From positions 2,060,001 through 2,124,000 of the forward strand of contig JACJYD010000001.1 in the NCBI GenBank assembly GCA_020636275.1: 64,000 nucleotides of DNA, given 5' to 3'. The translations under genes and the position numbers were made by a program. Of the stretch, positions 1 through 10,200 are shown one piece after another. This DNA is from Lewinellaceae bacterium. GTDB taxonomy: Bacteria; Bacteroidota; Bacteroidia; Chitinophagales; Saprospiraceae. Position 1 is the first letter of the stretch. Every line of letters starts with the position of its first letter. A model generated the notes under the pieces. That model worked only from the letters and a program-made list of their open reading frames with translations. It was not told the origin of the DNA and did not search any database.

Positions 1-1
1 A

Positions 2-3000
2 CCCGAGCTGGGGCCTGATCAACTCATTTGCAAGCTGGACTCGATCCAGCTCGATGGAACGGTCAATATACCGTTGCCACCGCCGCCGTCTTTTTCCAAC
101 ACGACTGATATTCCAATTGTCCCCACATTTACCAACGTGTATTCGCCGGTTCAGGTGGCTGGAGTCCAGCCCTTTGAGCTCGGTCCGGGGGTGATCCAGT
201 CGGTCTGCATAAATGTCGACCACAACTGGTTGTCTGACCTGGATATTTACCTTCAGGCCCCCAACGGGCAGTTCCTGGAATTGACCACCGACAACGGATC
301 GAACGGTGACGATTATATCAATACCTGCTTTACACCCGATGCTACTTTGCCCATCGATTATATTTCTCCCCCGGCATCCGGCGCGCCTTATACCGGCACC
401 TTCGCTGCGGAGGGCGTGTGGTCGGACCTTTGGAGCGGACAGACGAATCCCACCAACGGCGAGTGGAATCTCCTTCTCATCGACGATGCCAACGGCTTCG
501 CAGGCACCTTGCTGGACTGGACCATTACGTTCAATCCGCTGTACCAGATCTACTACGAGTGGACCCCCAGTACGGGACTGAGTTGTTCCGATTGTCCTCA
601 GCCCATGGCCTTCCCGGACACGACGACCACCTACGTGGTTCGCGCCTACGATTCCTATGGCTGCGAAACTTTCGATACAATAACCATCACCGTCGAGGAT
701 ATTCTGCCGGCGCCGGTGGTGGAATGCGGTACTATTACCGACTCCTGCATCACCTTCGTCTGGGACCCCATTCCAGGCGCTTATGATTATGAGATCACTA
801 CGAATGGGCTCAACTGGGAGCTGGCCAACGGGCTGTTCAGCCATACCGTGTGCGGCCTGTCTTTCAATTCAACCGTGAACATACAGGTGCGGGCCATCGA
901 CAACTGCAGCGGACTGATCGGAACGGCGAGTTGTACAACGCCCGACTGCGATACGCCTTCCCCGTTTGTCTCCGGAAGTACGGATGCTTCCTGTTTCGGC
1001 AGTTCGGACGGAGGATTTTCACTTTCTGCAACCGGTCCCTACCCGCCGTTCTACTATACCCTGGATAACCAGACCGATACGATCGGGTCCTTCTCGGATC
1101 TGGCGGCAGGTCAATATACGGTGACGGTGATGAACTCGGTGAGCTGCCCGACCACTATTACGGTAACGGTCAACGAACCGCCGGAAATGGTGCTGAATGA
1201 GATGATCGTAGCACCCATCTCCTGTAGCGGAGCCACCGATGGGGCGCTCACTGTCGATATTTTGGGTGGAACCTATCCCTATACTTTTGATTGGGGTGGC
1301 GGCGTGACCGATTCCATCGCCGTGGGACTGAGCCCGGGCCTGGTCGAGGTGACGATCACCGATGCCAATGGCTGCCAATCGATCGGATCCTTTGATGTAG
1401 TGGAACCCGATCCCCTGGCGCTTAGCCCGGATAATAACTTCATCAACTGCTTCGGCGACAATTCGGGCGAGGCTTTTGTCCAGGTAGCCGGTGGAACGGA
1501 GCCCTATTCCTATCAGTGGGATCCCAATGCCGGCGTGCTCGATACATTCCTGGTCAACGGCCTCTATGCGGGGACCTATTTTGTTACCGTTACCGATGCA
1601 AACGGCTGCCAGGATTCGGTCAGCTTCCTGATCGATGAAAGCGCCCCGATCGTATTGGCGGTTGATTCCACCGAGGCAAATTGCAATTCTTCCGGCGATG
1701 GAACGGCCTCCGTGATAGCCTCCGGGGGAGCCGTGGGCATTTTTACCTATCAATGGGATGCCAATGCCAATAACCAGACGACGGCAACCGCCACCGGACT
1801 CGACGTGGGTACCTACTGGGTTACGGTTGCCGATATTTTGGGTTGCACCGATTCGATCTCCGTATCCGTGACGGCGCCCAATGCGATGATGGTCGCATTA
1901 CAAACCGACTCCACCTCCTGCAACAACCTGGCCGACGGTTTTGGAGAAATAGCCGTGTCGGGCGGTTCGCCCGGGTATTCATTTGCCTGGAGCGACGGAG
2001 GTCCTGCTACGCAGATTCGCAACAACCTGGCGGCAGGCGCCCAATCGGTGACGATCACCGATGCCAATAATTGCGTGGAGGTCATCGATTTTGAAGTCTT
2101 CCAACCCGATGCGATCTCGCTGGACCTCTCTTCGACCCTGGTGAACTGCTTCGGAGGTTCGGATGGGACCGCTACGGTAACTCCTTCCGGAGGGACGGGA
2201 ACCTTCCAGTACCTTTGGTCTAATGCGCAAACGAACCAGACGGCTACGGGGCTTTCCATGGGAATGGCTGCTGTCACCGTCACCGATGCCAACGGCTGCC
2301 AGGCTTCCTCTACCGTTGATGTGGATGAGCCGACCCTGTTGGAGATCAGCAGTCTGACGAATACCCCGGCCCTCTGCTTTGCAGGCAATACGGGTACGGC
2401 AACTGTTTCGGCTACGGGGGGAACGGGCACTTATTCTTATACCTGGAGCAATAACCAGCAAACTTCGACCGCTACCGGCTTGTTGGCCGGCCCGTATACC
2501 GTTACCGTGACGGATGCCAATGGCTGTACGGCGGTTCAGAGCACCACCGTTTCGGAACCGCCTCAACTTATTTCTTCGATCGACGGAACCAACCTGTCCT
2601 GCAGTGGACTCCCGGACGGAACGGCGACCAGCACGCCTTCGGGTGGTACCCCGCCGTATACCTATCTCTGGAGTAACGGCCAAACCACCCAAACGGCAAC
2701 CAATCTGCCTGTAGGTACAGCCGCCGTGACGATCACGGATGCCAATGGCTGTCAGGCGACCAATACCTTTAACCTCACCGCTCCGGTGGCGCTGACCCTT
2801 GGCCTGCAGGCCCAGAATATCAGTTGTAATGGAGGGCAGAACGGATCGATCACGGTCAGTGTATTGACGGGAACGCCTCCTTACGATTACCTGTGGAGTA
2901 ACAACCAGACTACAGCTACCATTTCCAACCTGGGACCGGGCTTGTATACCGTTACCGTTACGGACTTAAATGGTTGTGAAAAAACGGCTTCTGTGCAGGT

Positions 3001-4513
3001 CACCCAGCCGCAGGTGCTGGCCGCTACGCTATCCCAAACAGACGCCCTTTGTCATAACGCACCAACCGGGGTCGCCTCGGTCTCCGGTGTTTTCTACGGA
3101 ACCACACCCGCCAATCCGAATAGTTTTACGTATGCCTGGAATACGGTTCCGGTGCAGACCACTTCAACCGCTACCGGGCTGACCGGCGGACAAACCTACT
3201 CGGTCACCGTTACCGATCAGGCGGGTTGTACGGTGGAAGAATCCATCGCGATCGGGAACCCACCGGCGATCGATATCTTTATCGCTTCTATACAGGATGC
3301 ATCTTGCTACGGCAGTAAGGACGGAACCGCAACTGCCGGAGCGGGAGGTGGAACTCCGCCGTATACCTTCCAGTGGGCGCCGGGCACCGGCGGGCAGATC
3401 GGGCCCGAAGCTACGGGCCTGGTGGCCGGGTCTTTCGGAGTAACCGTCACGGATTCCCAGGGTTGCACAAATGTAACCAGTGCGGTGGTCGGTCAGCCGT
3501 CTCCGTTGAAGTTAGCTTTTTCGGTCGATCCGGTCGATTGCTATGGCGGAAATACCGGCTCGGTCACGGCACTTCCGACCGGGGGTACGCAGCCCTATGT
3601 CGTAGGCTGGTCAACCGGACAGGGAGGTTATCTCATCGATGCCCTGGTTTCCGGCGCTTACCAGGCTACGCTGACCGATTCCCACGGCTGCGATCTGGAG
3701 GGCGAGGCCATTGTGCCTCAACCCGATTCGCCCATCGTGTCTGAATTTACCGCCAAGGATGTCAGCTGCTTCGGCGGCGCCGACGGGACGGTCGTATTTG
3801 ACACCTATGGCGGTACACCGGCATACGCCTACAGCCTGGATGGGCTCAATTACTACGGGGCGCCGCAGATCTACGGCTTGTTGCCCGGCACTTACAATGT
3901 CTTTATCCGCGATGCGAATGGCTGCGGCTACATTTCCGACGACATCGTGATCGGAGAGCCCGATCCCATGATCGTCGACCTCGGTCCGGATGTGACGATC
4001 GATGCGGGATTGACCGTCGACCTCAGCGCTACGATCCAGAATTCGAACGGTGCGCTGTTCTATGCCTGGCAGTCCATCTCGCGCGACTCGCTCACCTGCT
4101 ATGATTGCCCTGAAACGAGTACGCTGTATCCCTTGTTCGCTCCGGCTACGTTCCAACTCACCGTTATCGATGAGAACGGTTGTGAAGGAACCGACCTGAT
4201 CCGTATCCTGGTAAATAAGGAAACGCCCATTCTGGTGCCCACCGGTTTTTCGCCAAACGGCGACGGGCAGAACGACCGGCTGTTGGTCCACGGCAGACCC
4301 GGAACCCGCGTCTTCCTGTTCCAGATATTTGACCGTTGGGGCGAACTCGTCTACGATGCCCGGAATTTCGAGGTCAACGATCCGAACGTCGGATGGGACG
4401 GCATGTTTAAAGGCCAGCCCATGAACGGCGCCGCCTTCCTGTGGTATGCGGAAGTGATCTTCGAAGACGGCTCTTTTGGCTCCTTTAAAGGAACGACGAC
4501 GTTGGTTCGATAG
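2..4513 (+). CDS. Giant SprB-repeat adhesin with T9SS type B C-terminal domain (5' end cut by window)
   Basis: The frame is open from base 2 with no stop, so the gene begins upstream of the window; a TTG at 74 is only an internal candidate. About 1503 residues are visible. The first 200 or so contain a P/proprotein-convertase-like beta domain (ICVNVDH-like and DLDIYLQAPNG motifs), then a fibronectin-like stretch. From about residue 330 to 1320 there are 13 SprB repeats, each with a Cys plus DG/NG start (for example SCFGGADGT), a GGTxPYxYxW core and a TVTDANGC end. The last 85 residues match the gliding-motility-associated CHU_C domain (PTGFSPNGDGQND, FDRWGELVY, GWDG, and a closing TTLVR). Proteins of this family are exported by the type IX system and act on the cell surface in gliding or adhesion. 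The ligand is unknown. Confidence 0.93.
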   Translation, partial: PELGPDQLICKLDSIQLDGTVNIPLPPPPSFSNTTDIPIVPTFTNVYSPVQVAGVQPFELGPGVIQSVCINVDHNWLSDLDIYLQAPNGQFLELTTDNGSNGDDYINTCFTPDATLPIDYISPPASGAPYTGTFAAEGVWSDLWSGQTNPTNGEWNLLLIDDANGFAGTLLDWTITFNPLYQIYYEWTPSTGLSCSDCPQPMAFPDTTTTYVVRAYDSYGCETFDTITITVEDILPAPVVECGTITDSCITFVWDPIPGAYDYEITTNGLNWELANGLFSHTVCGLSFNSTVNIQVRAIDNCSGLIGTASCTTPDCDTPSPFVSGSTDASCFGSSDGGFSLSATGPYPPFYYTLDNQTDTIGSFSDLAAGQYTVTVMNSVSCPTTITVTVNEPPEMVLNEMIVAPISCSGATDGALTVDILGGTYPYTFDWGGGVTDSIAVGLSPGLVEVTITDANGCQSIGSFDVVEPDPLALSPDNNFINCFGDNSGEAFVQVAGGTEPYSYQWDPNAGVLDTFLVNGLYAGTYFVTVTDANGCQDSVSFLIDESAPIVLAVDSTEANCNSSGDGTASVIASGGAVGIFTYQWDANANNQTTATATGLDVGTYWVTVADILGCTDSISVSVTAPNAMMVALQTDSTSCNNLADGFGEIAVSGGSPGYSFAWSDGGPATQIRNNLAAGAQSVTITDANNCVEVIDFEVFQPDAISLDLSSTLVNCFGGSDGTATVTPSGGTGTFQYLWSNAQTNQTATGLSMGMAAVTVTDANGCQASSTVDVDEPTLLEISSLTNTPALCFAGNTGTATVSATGGTGTYSYTWSNNQQTSTATGLLAGPYTVTVTDANGCTAVQSTTVSEPPQLISSIDGTNLSCSGLPDGTATSTPSGGTPPYTYLWSNGQTTQTATNLPVGTAAVTITDANGCQATNTFNLTAPVALTLGLQAQNISCNGGQNGSITVSVLTGTPPYDYLWSNNQTTATISNLGPGLYTVTVTDLNGCEKTASVQVTQPQVLAATLSQTDALCHNAPTGVASVSGVFYGTTPANPNSFTYAWNTVPVQTTSTATGLTGGQTYSVTVTDQAGCTVEESIAIGNPPAIDIFIASIQDASCYGSKDGTATAGAGGGTPPYTFQWAPGTGGQIGPEATGLVAGSFGVTVTDSQGCTNVTSAVVGQPSPLKLAFSVDPVDCYGGNTGSVTALPTGGTQPYVVGWSTGQGGYLIDALVSGAYQATLTDSHGCDLEGEAIVPQPDSPIVSEFTAKDVSCFGGADGTVVFDTYGGTPAYAYSLDGLNYYGAPQIYGLLPGTYNVFIRDANGCGYISDDIVIGEPDPMIVDLGPDVTIDAGLTVDLSATIQNSNGALFYAWQSISRDSLTCYDCPETSTLYPLFAPATFQLTVIDENGCEGTDLIRILVNKETPILVPTGFSPNGDGQNDRLLVHGRPGTRVFLFQIFDRWGELVYDARNFEVNDPNVGWDGMFKGQPMNGAAFLWYAEVIFEDGSFGSFKGTTTLVR

Positions 4514-4529
4514 AAATAAAAGTATAGTG

Positions 4530-4554
4530 GTTTGCCAGCAGGATGCTGGCAAAC
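4530..4554 (+). terminator. Hairpin after the SprB adhesin
   Basis: Perfect 11-bp stem (GTTTGCCAGCA / TGCTGGCAAAC) with a GGA loop, starting 16 bases after the adhesin stop codon and followed by an AT-rich stretch. Confidence 0.6.
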
Positions 4555-4592
4555 TAAATTTCTTTCAATACTCTTAAGTGCATATTTTGTTG

Positions 4593-4635
4593 AAAATGAG
4601 GGGAGTAGAATTCACCATTCTACTCCCCTCATTTT
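4593..4635. terminator. Strong 19-bp stem hairpin with T-run
   Basis: Perfect 19-bp inverted repeat (4593-4611 with 4617-4635), loop TCACC, followed by T residues. It lies between the adhesin and the marR promoter and would insulate the two. With the 4530-4554 hairpin it makes a double terminator. Confidence 0.75.
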
Positions 4636-4649
4636 TTCTCAAAATAATG

Positions 4650-4680
4650 TTGCTGCATTTAATGTATATACATATATTTG
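4650..4680 (+). promoter_or_regulatory. Bacteroidota promoter of marR with overlapping palindromic operator candidate
   Basis: TTG at 4650-4652, 20 bases, then TATATTTG at 4673-4680 fits TTG-N17-23-TAnnTTTG. The spacer holds a perfect 12-bp palindrome ATGTATATACAT (4662-4673) that touches the -7 box, a natural place for a MarR dimer to repress its own gene. The -7 box ends only 4 bases before the ATG at 4685, so the transcript would be leaderless or nearly so. Promoter shape is seen; operator role is inferred. Confidence 0.6.
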
Positions 4681-4684
4681 CACC

Positions 4685-5137
4685 ATGCGAATTGAGCAAG
4701 AGATCAAACAGAAGGCATTTAAGGATCTGTTCATCAAAGCACAGATTAATTTGATGTTTACGGCTTCCTGGATGGATCAGCACACCAATGGGGCGCTGAA
4801 GAAATTTCACATATCCTGGCAGCAGTTCAACATATTGCGCATTCTGAAGGGAAGGCATCCCGAACCTGCCACGGTAAAATTGCTGACGGAGCGGATGATC
4901 GATAAAATGTCGAATGCCTCCAGGTTGGTAGAGAAATTAAAGATGAAGGGCTTGGTCTACCGCCTGGAATGTCCGGAAGATCGCCGCAAGGTGAACGTGG
5001 GGATCACGGAGAAGGGGTTGGCGTTGGTCGAACTGGCTTCGGAGGCCATTGAGACCAGGATACGTGAGTGTTTCAGTACCCTGTCCGAAGAAGAAGCCAT
5101 GCAGTTAAATGATCTTTTGGACAAATTACGTGGATAA
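4685..5137 (+). CDS. MarR family winged-helix transcriptional regulator
   Basis: 150 residues, the usual MarR length. The frame is open further upstream, but that extension would be encoded by the terminator hairpin at 4593-4635 and the promoter, so the ATG at 4685 (MRIEQEIKQ) is preferred. The wHTH is visible as WQQFNILRILKG, a recognition helix near MIDKMSNASRLVEKL, and the wing with the family-typical CPEDRRKVNVGITEKG. It is followed after 33 bases by a YceI gene, a common pairing in Bacteroidota, so it probably controls yceI and itself. The inducing ligand cannot be read from sequence. Confidence 0.9.
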   Translation: MRIEQEIKQKAFKDLFIKAQINLMFTASWMDQHTNGALKKFHISWQQFNILRILKGRHPEPATVKLLTERMIDKMSNASRLVEKLKMKGLVYRLECPEDRRKVNVGITEKGLALVELASEAIETRIRECFSTLSEEEAMQLNDLLDKLRG

Positions 5138-5170
5138 AAAAACCATTTCTATAACCAAAAAAATTCAATC

Positions 5171-5773
5171 ATGAGCAAATCCATTTTCCGCACCCTGATC
5201 CTGGCCCTTTTGATGGCGCCGGCATTAGTACTTTCTGCCGGCAACGGTCCTGTTGAAACCTATCAGGTAGATGTTTCCGCCAGCAAACTCGCCTGGCAGG
5301 CCTACAAAGTGACGGGCAAGCATTTTGGCGACATCCAGTTGAAGAGCGGCACCCTCCAATTCCAGGACGGCAAGCTGACCGGTGGCCAATTTACCGTCGA
5401 CATGGAATCCATCGCAGTAAAGGATATTCAGGGCGAATACGCCGATAAGTTGCGCAACCACCTTTTGTCCGACGATTTCTTTGGCGTGGAAACCTATCCG
5501 ACCTCCTCGCTGGTTCTGAGCAAGGTTACCTTTCTCGGCGAAAATCAGTACGACATTGTTGGTAATCTGACGATAAAGGGAAAAACGGAGAAAGTTCAGT
5601 TCAAGGCCACGGTAGAGCAGGCGGGCAATCAGATCCTGGCAGATGCCGCCATGAAGGTCGACCGTTCCAAGTTCGATGTGCGCTACGGATCCAACACGTT
5701 CTTCGGCGATCTGGGCGACAAGGCCATCTACGATGATTTTGACATGACGATCAGCCTGGTAGCGGGCAAATAA
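5171..5773 (+). CDS. YceI family periplasmic lipocalin-like protein
   Basis: 200 residues with an N-terminal signal peptide (basic start, hydrophobic LILALLMAPALVLSA, cleavage near residue 23). The rest follows the YceI pattern: an opening YQVDVSASKLAWQAYKVTGKH, a middle LSDDFFGVETYPTSSLVLSKV, and NLTIKGKTEKVQFKATV. YceI proteins form an extended lipocalin-type beta-barrel that binds polyisoprenoid-like lipids. It sits just downstream of marR and is probably in the same transcript, suggesting a response to envelope or organic-compound stress. The exact ligand is unknown. Confidence 0.92.
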   Translation: MSKSIFRTLILALLMAPALVLSAGNGPVETYQVDVSASKLAWQAYKVTGKHFGDIQLKSGTLQFQDGKLTGGQFTVDMESIAVKDIQGEYADKLRNHLLSDDFFGVETYPTSSLVLSKVTFLGENQYDIVGNLTIKGKTEKVQFKATVEQAGNQILADAAMKVDRSKFDVRYGSNTFFGDLGDKAIYDDFDMTISLVAGK

Positions 5774-5780
5774 TCTGGTG

Positions 5781-5810
5781 GAAACAGCGCGCCATTCGGC
5801 GCGCTGTTTC
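5781..5810. terminator. Bidirectional terminator between yceI and the NADH dehydrogenase gene
   Basis: Perfect 13-bp stem GAAACAGCGCGCC / GGCGCGCTGTTTC with a 4-base loop, placed between two converging genes. Confidence 0.75.
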
Positions 5811-5821
5811 CCGGTTTACTT

Positions 5822-7126
5822 TTAAGGGTTTCTGGGCCGGATGATCAGGCGTAGCGACTGGTCGTAAGTCAGGTAATTCCAGACCCAATTGAAAAAAACA
5901 AAGACCCTGTTTTTGAATCCCACCAGTTGGTACAGGTGGACGAACAACCAGATAAACCAGGCAAACGCACCTGTTGTCCGGAAACCGGGCAGGTCTGCAA
6001 CGGCCCGGTTTCTTCCCACCGTAGCAAGAGAGCCCAGGTCCTTATATTGGAAGACTTTCCATGGCTTGGATTTTCCCAGCCGCAACAGATTGGCGGCGAG
6101 GTTCCTTCCCTGCTGGATCGCTACCTGCGCAACCTGGGGATGCCCTTTTGGATAAGCTTCTTCTTCCATGTAGGCAATATCTCCGATCGCGAAGACATTT
6201 TCCAATCCGTTGATCTGGTTATACCGGTTGACCACCAGTCGGTTACCTCGAGTTATGCAGTTGTCGGGTATCCCTTTTAACTTGTTGCCGGTAATGCCGG
6301 CGGCCCAGATCACTTTTTTTGACCGGATGCGCGAGCCGTCGTTTATGGTTACCCATTCTCCGTCGTAATCCGTTACCAGGGTTTCAAGCCTCAGTTTTAC
6401 CCCCAGGTTTTGAAGATAACCCTGGGCGGTTTTGGAGGCTTTTTCCGACATGCCGTTGAGCAGGCGGGGGCTGCCTTCCACCAGGATGATCTCCATTTCA
6501 TCGATATCCAATTCCGGGTAATCTTTTTTCAAAATGTATTTGCGCATTTCTGCCAGGGCTCCGCTTACTTCCACGCCGGTGGGCCCGCCACCAACCACGA
6601 CCATGTTCAGCAAGCCTTTGCGCGCTTCCGCATCGACGGTGGAAAGCGCTTTTTCGAAATCGTTGAGCAAGGTGTTGCGCAGGTAAAGCGCCTCCGAAAC
6701 GGATTTCATCGGAATGGCTTTTTCGGCGATATGCTGGTTGCCGAAAAAATTGGTTTCCACACCAACGGCCAATACCAGGTAATCGTAAGACAAAGTGCCC
6801 AGCGGGGTGTAAATGACCTGTGCAGCCGTATCCACTTCCTCCACGACCGTCATTCGGAAATGCACGTTAGGCTTCTTTTGAAACATTTTTCGAAGAGGGA
6901 ATACGATGGAACTGGGCTCAAGGCCCGACATCGCTACTTGATAAAACAGGGGTTGAAACTGGTGGTAGTTATTCTTGTCGATGACCACCACCTGAAACGG
7001 TCCTTTTGCCAGGCGCGTAGCAAGTTCCAGGCCGCCAAACCCGGCGCCCACGATCACGATTCGTGGAAGCGGAGAATCGGGAAAATGCAGCTGGATACCC
7101 GGATCAACGGAATAGGTTGGGTTCAT
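5822..7126 (-). CDS. NAD(P)/FAD-dependent oxidoreductase, type II NADH dehydrogenase family
   Basis: 434 residues from the ATG at 7126. The open frame runs further upstream, but that part lies over a terminator and the subtilase end, so it is excluded. Two dinucleotide-binding folds are visible: RIVIVGAGFGGLELATRLAK near residue 22 (FAD) and VVVGGGPTGVEVSGALAEM near residue 175 (NADH). The late motif FAIGDIAYM binds FAD. A Trp/Phe-rich hydrophobic C-terminus (FAWFIWLFVHLYQLVGF) fits the membrane-anchoring region of NDH-2 enzymes, which oxidise NADH and reduce menaquinone without pumping protons. It is a single gene, converging on yceI. Confidence 0.9.
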   Translation of the reverse strand: MNPTYSVDPGIQLHFPDSPLPRIVIVGAGFGGLELATRLAKGPFQVVVIDKNNYHQFQPLFYQVAMSGLEPSSIVFPLRKMFQKKPNVHFRMTVVEEVDTAAQVIYTPLGTLSYDYLVLAVGVETNFFGNQHIAEKAIPMKSVSEALYLRNTLLNDFEKALSTVDAEARKGLLNMVVVGGGPTGVEVSGALAEMRKYILKKDYPELDIDEMEIILVEGSPRLLNGMSEKASKTAQGYLQNLGVKLRLETLVTDYDGEWVTINDGSRIRSKKVIWAAGITGNKLKGIPDNCITRGNRLVVNRYNQINGLENVFAIGDIAYMEEEAYPKGHPQVAQVAIQQGRNLAANLLRLGKSKPWKVFQYKDLGSLATVGRNRAVADLPGFRTTGAFAWFIWLFVHLYQLVGFKNRVFVFFNWVWNYLTYDQSLRLIIRPRNP

Positions 7127-7148
7127 AAGGAGTGACAGGGAAATTTTA

Positions 7149-7178
7149 AAGCCCCTGGAGTAAACACCCCAGGGGCTT
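7149..7178 (-). terminator. Terminator of the subtilase gene
   Basis: 10-bp stem AAGCCCCTGG / CCAGGGGCTT, about 25 bases beyond the subtilase stop codon. Reading the minus strand, the stem is followed by TTTAAAATTT. Confidence 0.7.
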
Positions 7179-7203
7179 CTTTGGATCGAACGGACGGCCA
7201 ATT

Positions 7204-10200
7204 TTACTGCACCACCACCTTGAAGGCCTGGACTTCCCGCTCCGTCTGCACGATCAGTTCGTACACGCCCCTGGGGTGGGCGCTCAGGTCGATTGACCGG
7301 CGAATGGCCGGGCCTGCGTTCAATTCGTCTGCCCAAACTTGCCTTCCGGTTACATCCAGCGCCCGGATCCGGACGTGCTGGCCGTTTAATCCGGTCAGCA
7401 ATACCTCGAACAGACCCTGGTTGGGGTTGGGTACGATCTGCACCGCCTGCCCCAAGGGTTGTTCCTGCACGCTGTTGATCACTATATTGATCGTCGTGCC
7501 GATTGCGGCATCGCCACAGTCGTTGGACACGGTCAGTTTTACCGGGTAGACCCCGTTCTCGGCGTAAGTATGGACCGGGTTATCCAGGTCACTGGTACTT
7601 CCGTCGCCAAAATCCCAGGTGTAAGACAGTCCGAATTGGGAATTATTGGTGAAGGTGACGACTCCGTTTTGGTTGTCGTAGGTAAAGCTGGCTAGGGGAA
7701 GATCGGATACCTCGATGAGTTGGCTGACCGTATCGGAGAATACGCCGTCTGAAACCAGGAGCGTGGCGGTATTCATCCCGGCCAGTGTGTATTGAACCTG
7801 GTGGGGGCCGGGGCCCATTGCGCTGGCAGGTACTGCGCCGGCGCCGAAATCCCAGGAATAGGAAAGCCCTGCACCCTGGGAACTATCCGAAAAAGTGACC
7901 GTGTCGCCCGGGCAGACAACCGTTTCGGATACTTCCATCCCTGCAACCGGGATCATGAAATTGTCGACGTTGATGTTGTCGATAAAAAGGCTGTTGCCGT
8001 AGCCGGTAATATTAATGAAATGGATTACGACCGATTCGCCGGCATAGGCGGCCAGACTGAGGGCTTCTTTTCGCCATTCCGTTGCGCTTTCGGGGAAAAA
8101 GGGCTGGGTTTGGGTTGGCACCGTGGCCAGGTCGTCTTTTTCCTTATAGTAAACAGTGCCGGCAAAAGTTTCCCCGCAATTGGTATATACATCGATCCGC
8201 AGGGCGTCCCAGTATTGATTGTTGTAAAATGTATAGGCCAGGTCGAAGGTCAGCTGTGTATTCTCATTGGCGTCGCTCAGGTCGATGGGCAGGGTGAGCA
8301 GGGCATCTTCAGCGCCGGTGTCCGGATAGTCGTAGTTGTTGACCCACATGGCGGTGGTCGGCTGTCCGTCGCTGCCCGTGATATTCTCGCGAGACTGGAA
8401 GGTGTAGCTTTCGTCGGGATTGAGGATCTGCCAGTATTCGGGCGGTATGACCCCGCCTTCGAAGGTCTCCACCACCCCGATGGCCGCCCCGGCTCCCGGG
8501 TAGATCACGGTCGACAGTACCTGGGAGATGGTGTCGTTGAACGCAGCCTCGTCAATACCGTCTGAAGGGGCAACCCATGTTTTTAAACTGATCTCGCCCG
8601 AACCGGAAATCGTCCCCGGCGTGGCAAACGTATAGAGGATATTTTCTCCGGCCGGGAGCGGTCCGGGATAGATTTCTGTGACGGGATCTGCGTTGTCGAT
8701 CTGGTAGGAGACCATTACGTCGCTTTGTTCCCCGTTTCCGTTATTGGTGATCTGTACCGAGACTTCGACCTCGGATGAACCACAACTGGTGATGGCCCCT
8801 GTCGGACTCACGATCTCCAGGAGGGCGAGGTCCTTGTCAAGCGGGCAGTTGAGCAATCCGCTATTCCACGAAATGGCTATTGCACGGCGGCCCCGGATTT
8901 CGGCATTGCCGACTGCCCGAACCGATACCCAGTGGTCGAGTGTGGGATTGAAATTGATGGTGGGCACATCGTAGAATAGATCTGTAGTCGTCCCGATCGA
9001 ATCCATATAGAGTTGACCGAGGAGGAAAATGTCGTAAGCGGTAGCTCCCGGCACCGAATCCCATTCAAGATGGATGAATTCAGGGCAGACCTGGGCGATA
9101 TTCAGGTTGGACGGCACTTCTACGATGGAGAAAGGCCGTTGTGATTGACTGGAAACGGTATCGCGGCTGACCCGCACAAACGCCTTTCCCGTCAGGATAT
9201 CCGGTACGGTCCAGTTGAGCAATCTCGCCGATCCGGCTACCGAGGCCAGGGTAGTCCAGGTTGCCAGGCTATCGGTGGAGAGCTCCACGGCAAAACTCCC
9301 TTCGTTTCCATAGGCATCCCAATGGATGATCTCGGTATCCCCGGGAGCCAGCCCTTCTCCGCCGATCGGATAGGTTACGGTGATCGCATCGGTGAGAAAC
9401 TCGTACACCACCCAGTATTTCTGCCCGGCAAAAGGGACTTCCGTGCCGTCCACCTGAAGGGTGTACTCACCGGAAGGCGGATCAACCAGGGCTATTTGTT
9501 CCATATTGTTCAGCGAATCGATCCCGGCGACGGCGGGGAGGTCGAGGGTTGCCGGGGTGGGAGTGGGGTCGAGCACCAGAGGCAGGAATACCTCCCCGTC
9601 GGCATTGGACAGGTGTGTGTCGAGATTGGCCACCAGGGCTTTGAGGGCCAATTCGGAGGCTTCCTTGTCATTCCAGTACACCATGATCCGGGCCTGTTTC
9701 ACCCCCTCGGGGATGGTGATGGTATGCGTGTTGGCGCCGCCCTGATCGATGGTATCGCTGAAGTAGCGGCCATCCTCGATAGCCAGTGCTGCCCGGTAGG
9801 CGTTGACATGTCCCCAGCCATACTTAAAATCGGGTCCGGGATTGCCCAGGTCGTTGGCCGTATTGAGCATAATCGCTTTCAAAAGGGCGCCTTCGGCGAC
9901 CTGGCCGGAATTGGCTTCCTGGTAGGCCTGGTGCAACTGGGCCATGATGCCGGCGATACCCGGAGCGGCAGCTGAAGTGCCGCTAAAAGCAGAATAGCCG
10001 TTATCCGGATCGGTGGAGAATTGCCCTTGTCCGTGAGCGGAGATATCGGGCTTGATCCGTCCGTCGTAGGCGGGTCCCCGGCTGCTCGAATTGACCAGGG
10101 AGCCATCGGCGAAGACGTTGGCCGTCGCAATGGCATTCTTGGCCTGTTTATGCCCCCCGGTAATATTCCCCCAGTTGCCGCCGGCGCCGTAATTGCAGTC

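Noticed and set aside
1019..1753. 244-codon minus-strand frame (and a similar one at 1979-2692) with repetitive G/I-rich sequence
   Set aside because: They mirror the SprB repeats of the adhesin in antisense and have no independent features.
1342..2760. CRISPR-like or transposon-like repeats
   Set aside because: The repeated DNA is in frame and encodes SprB repeat ends.
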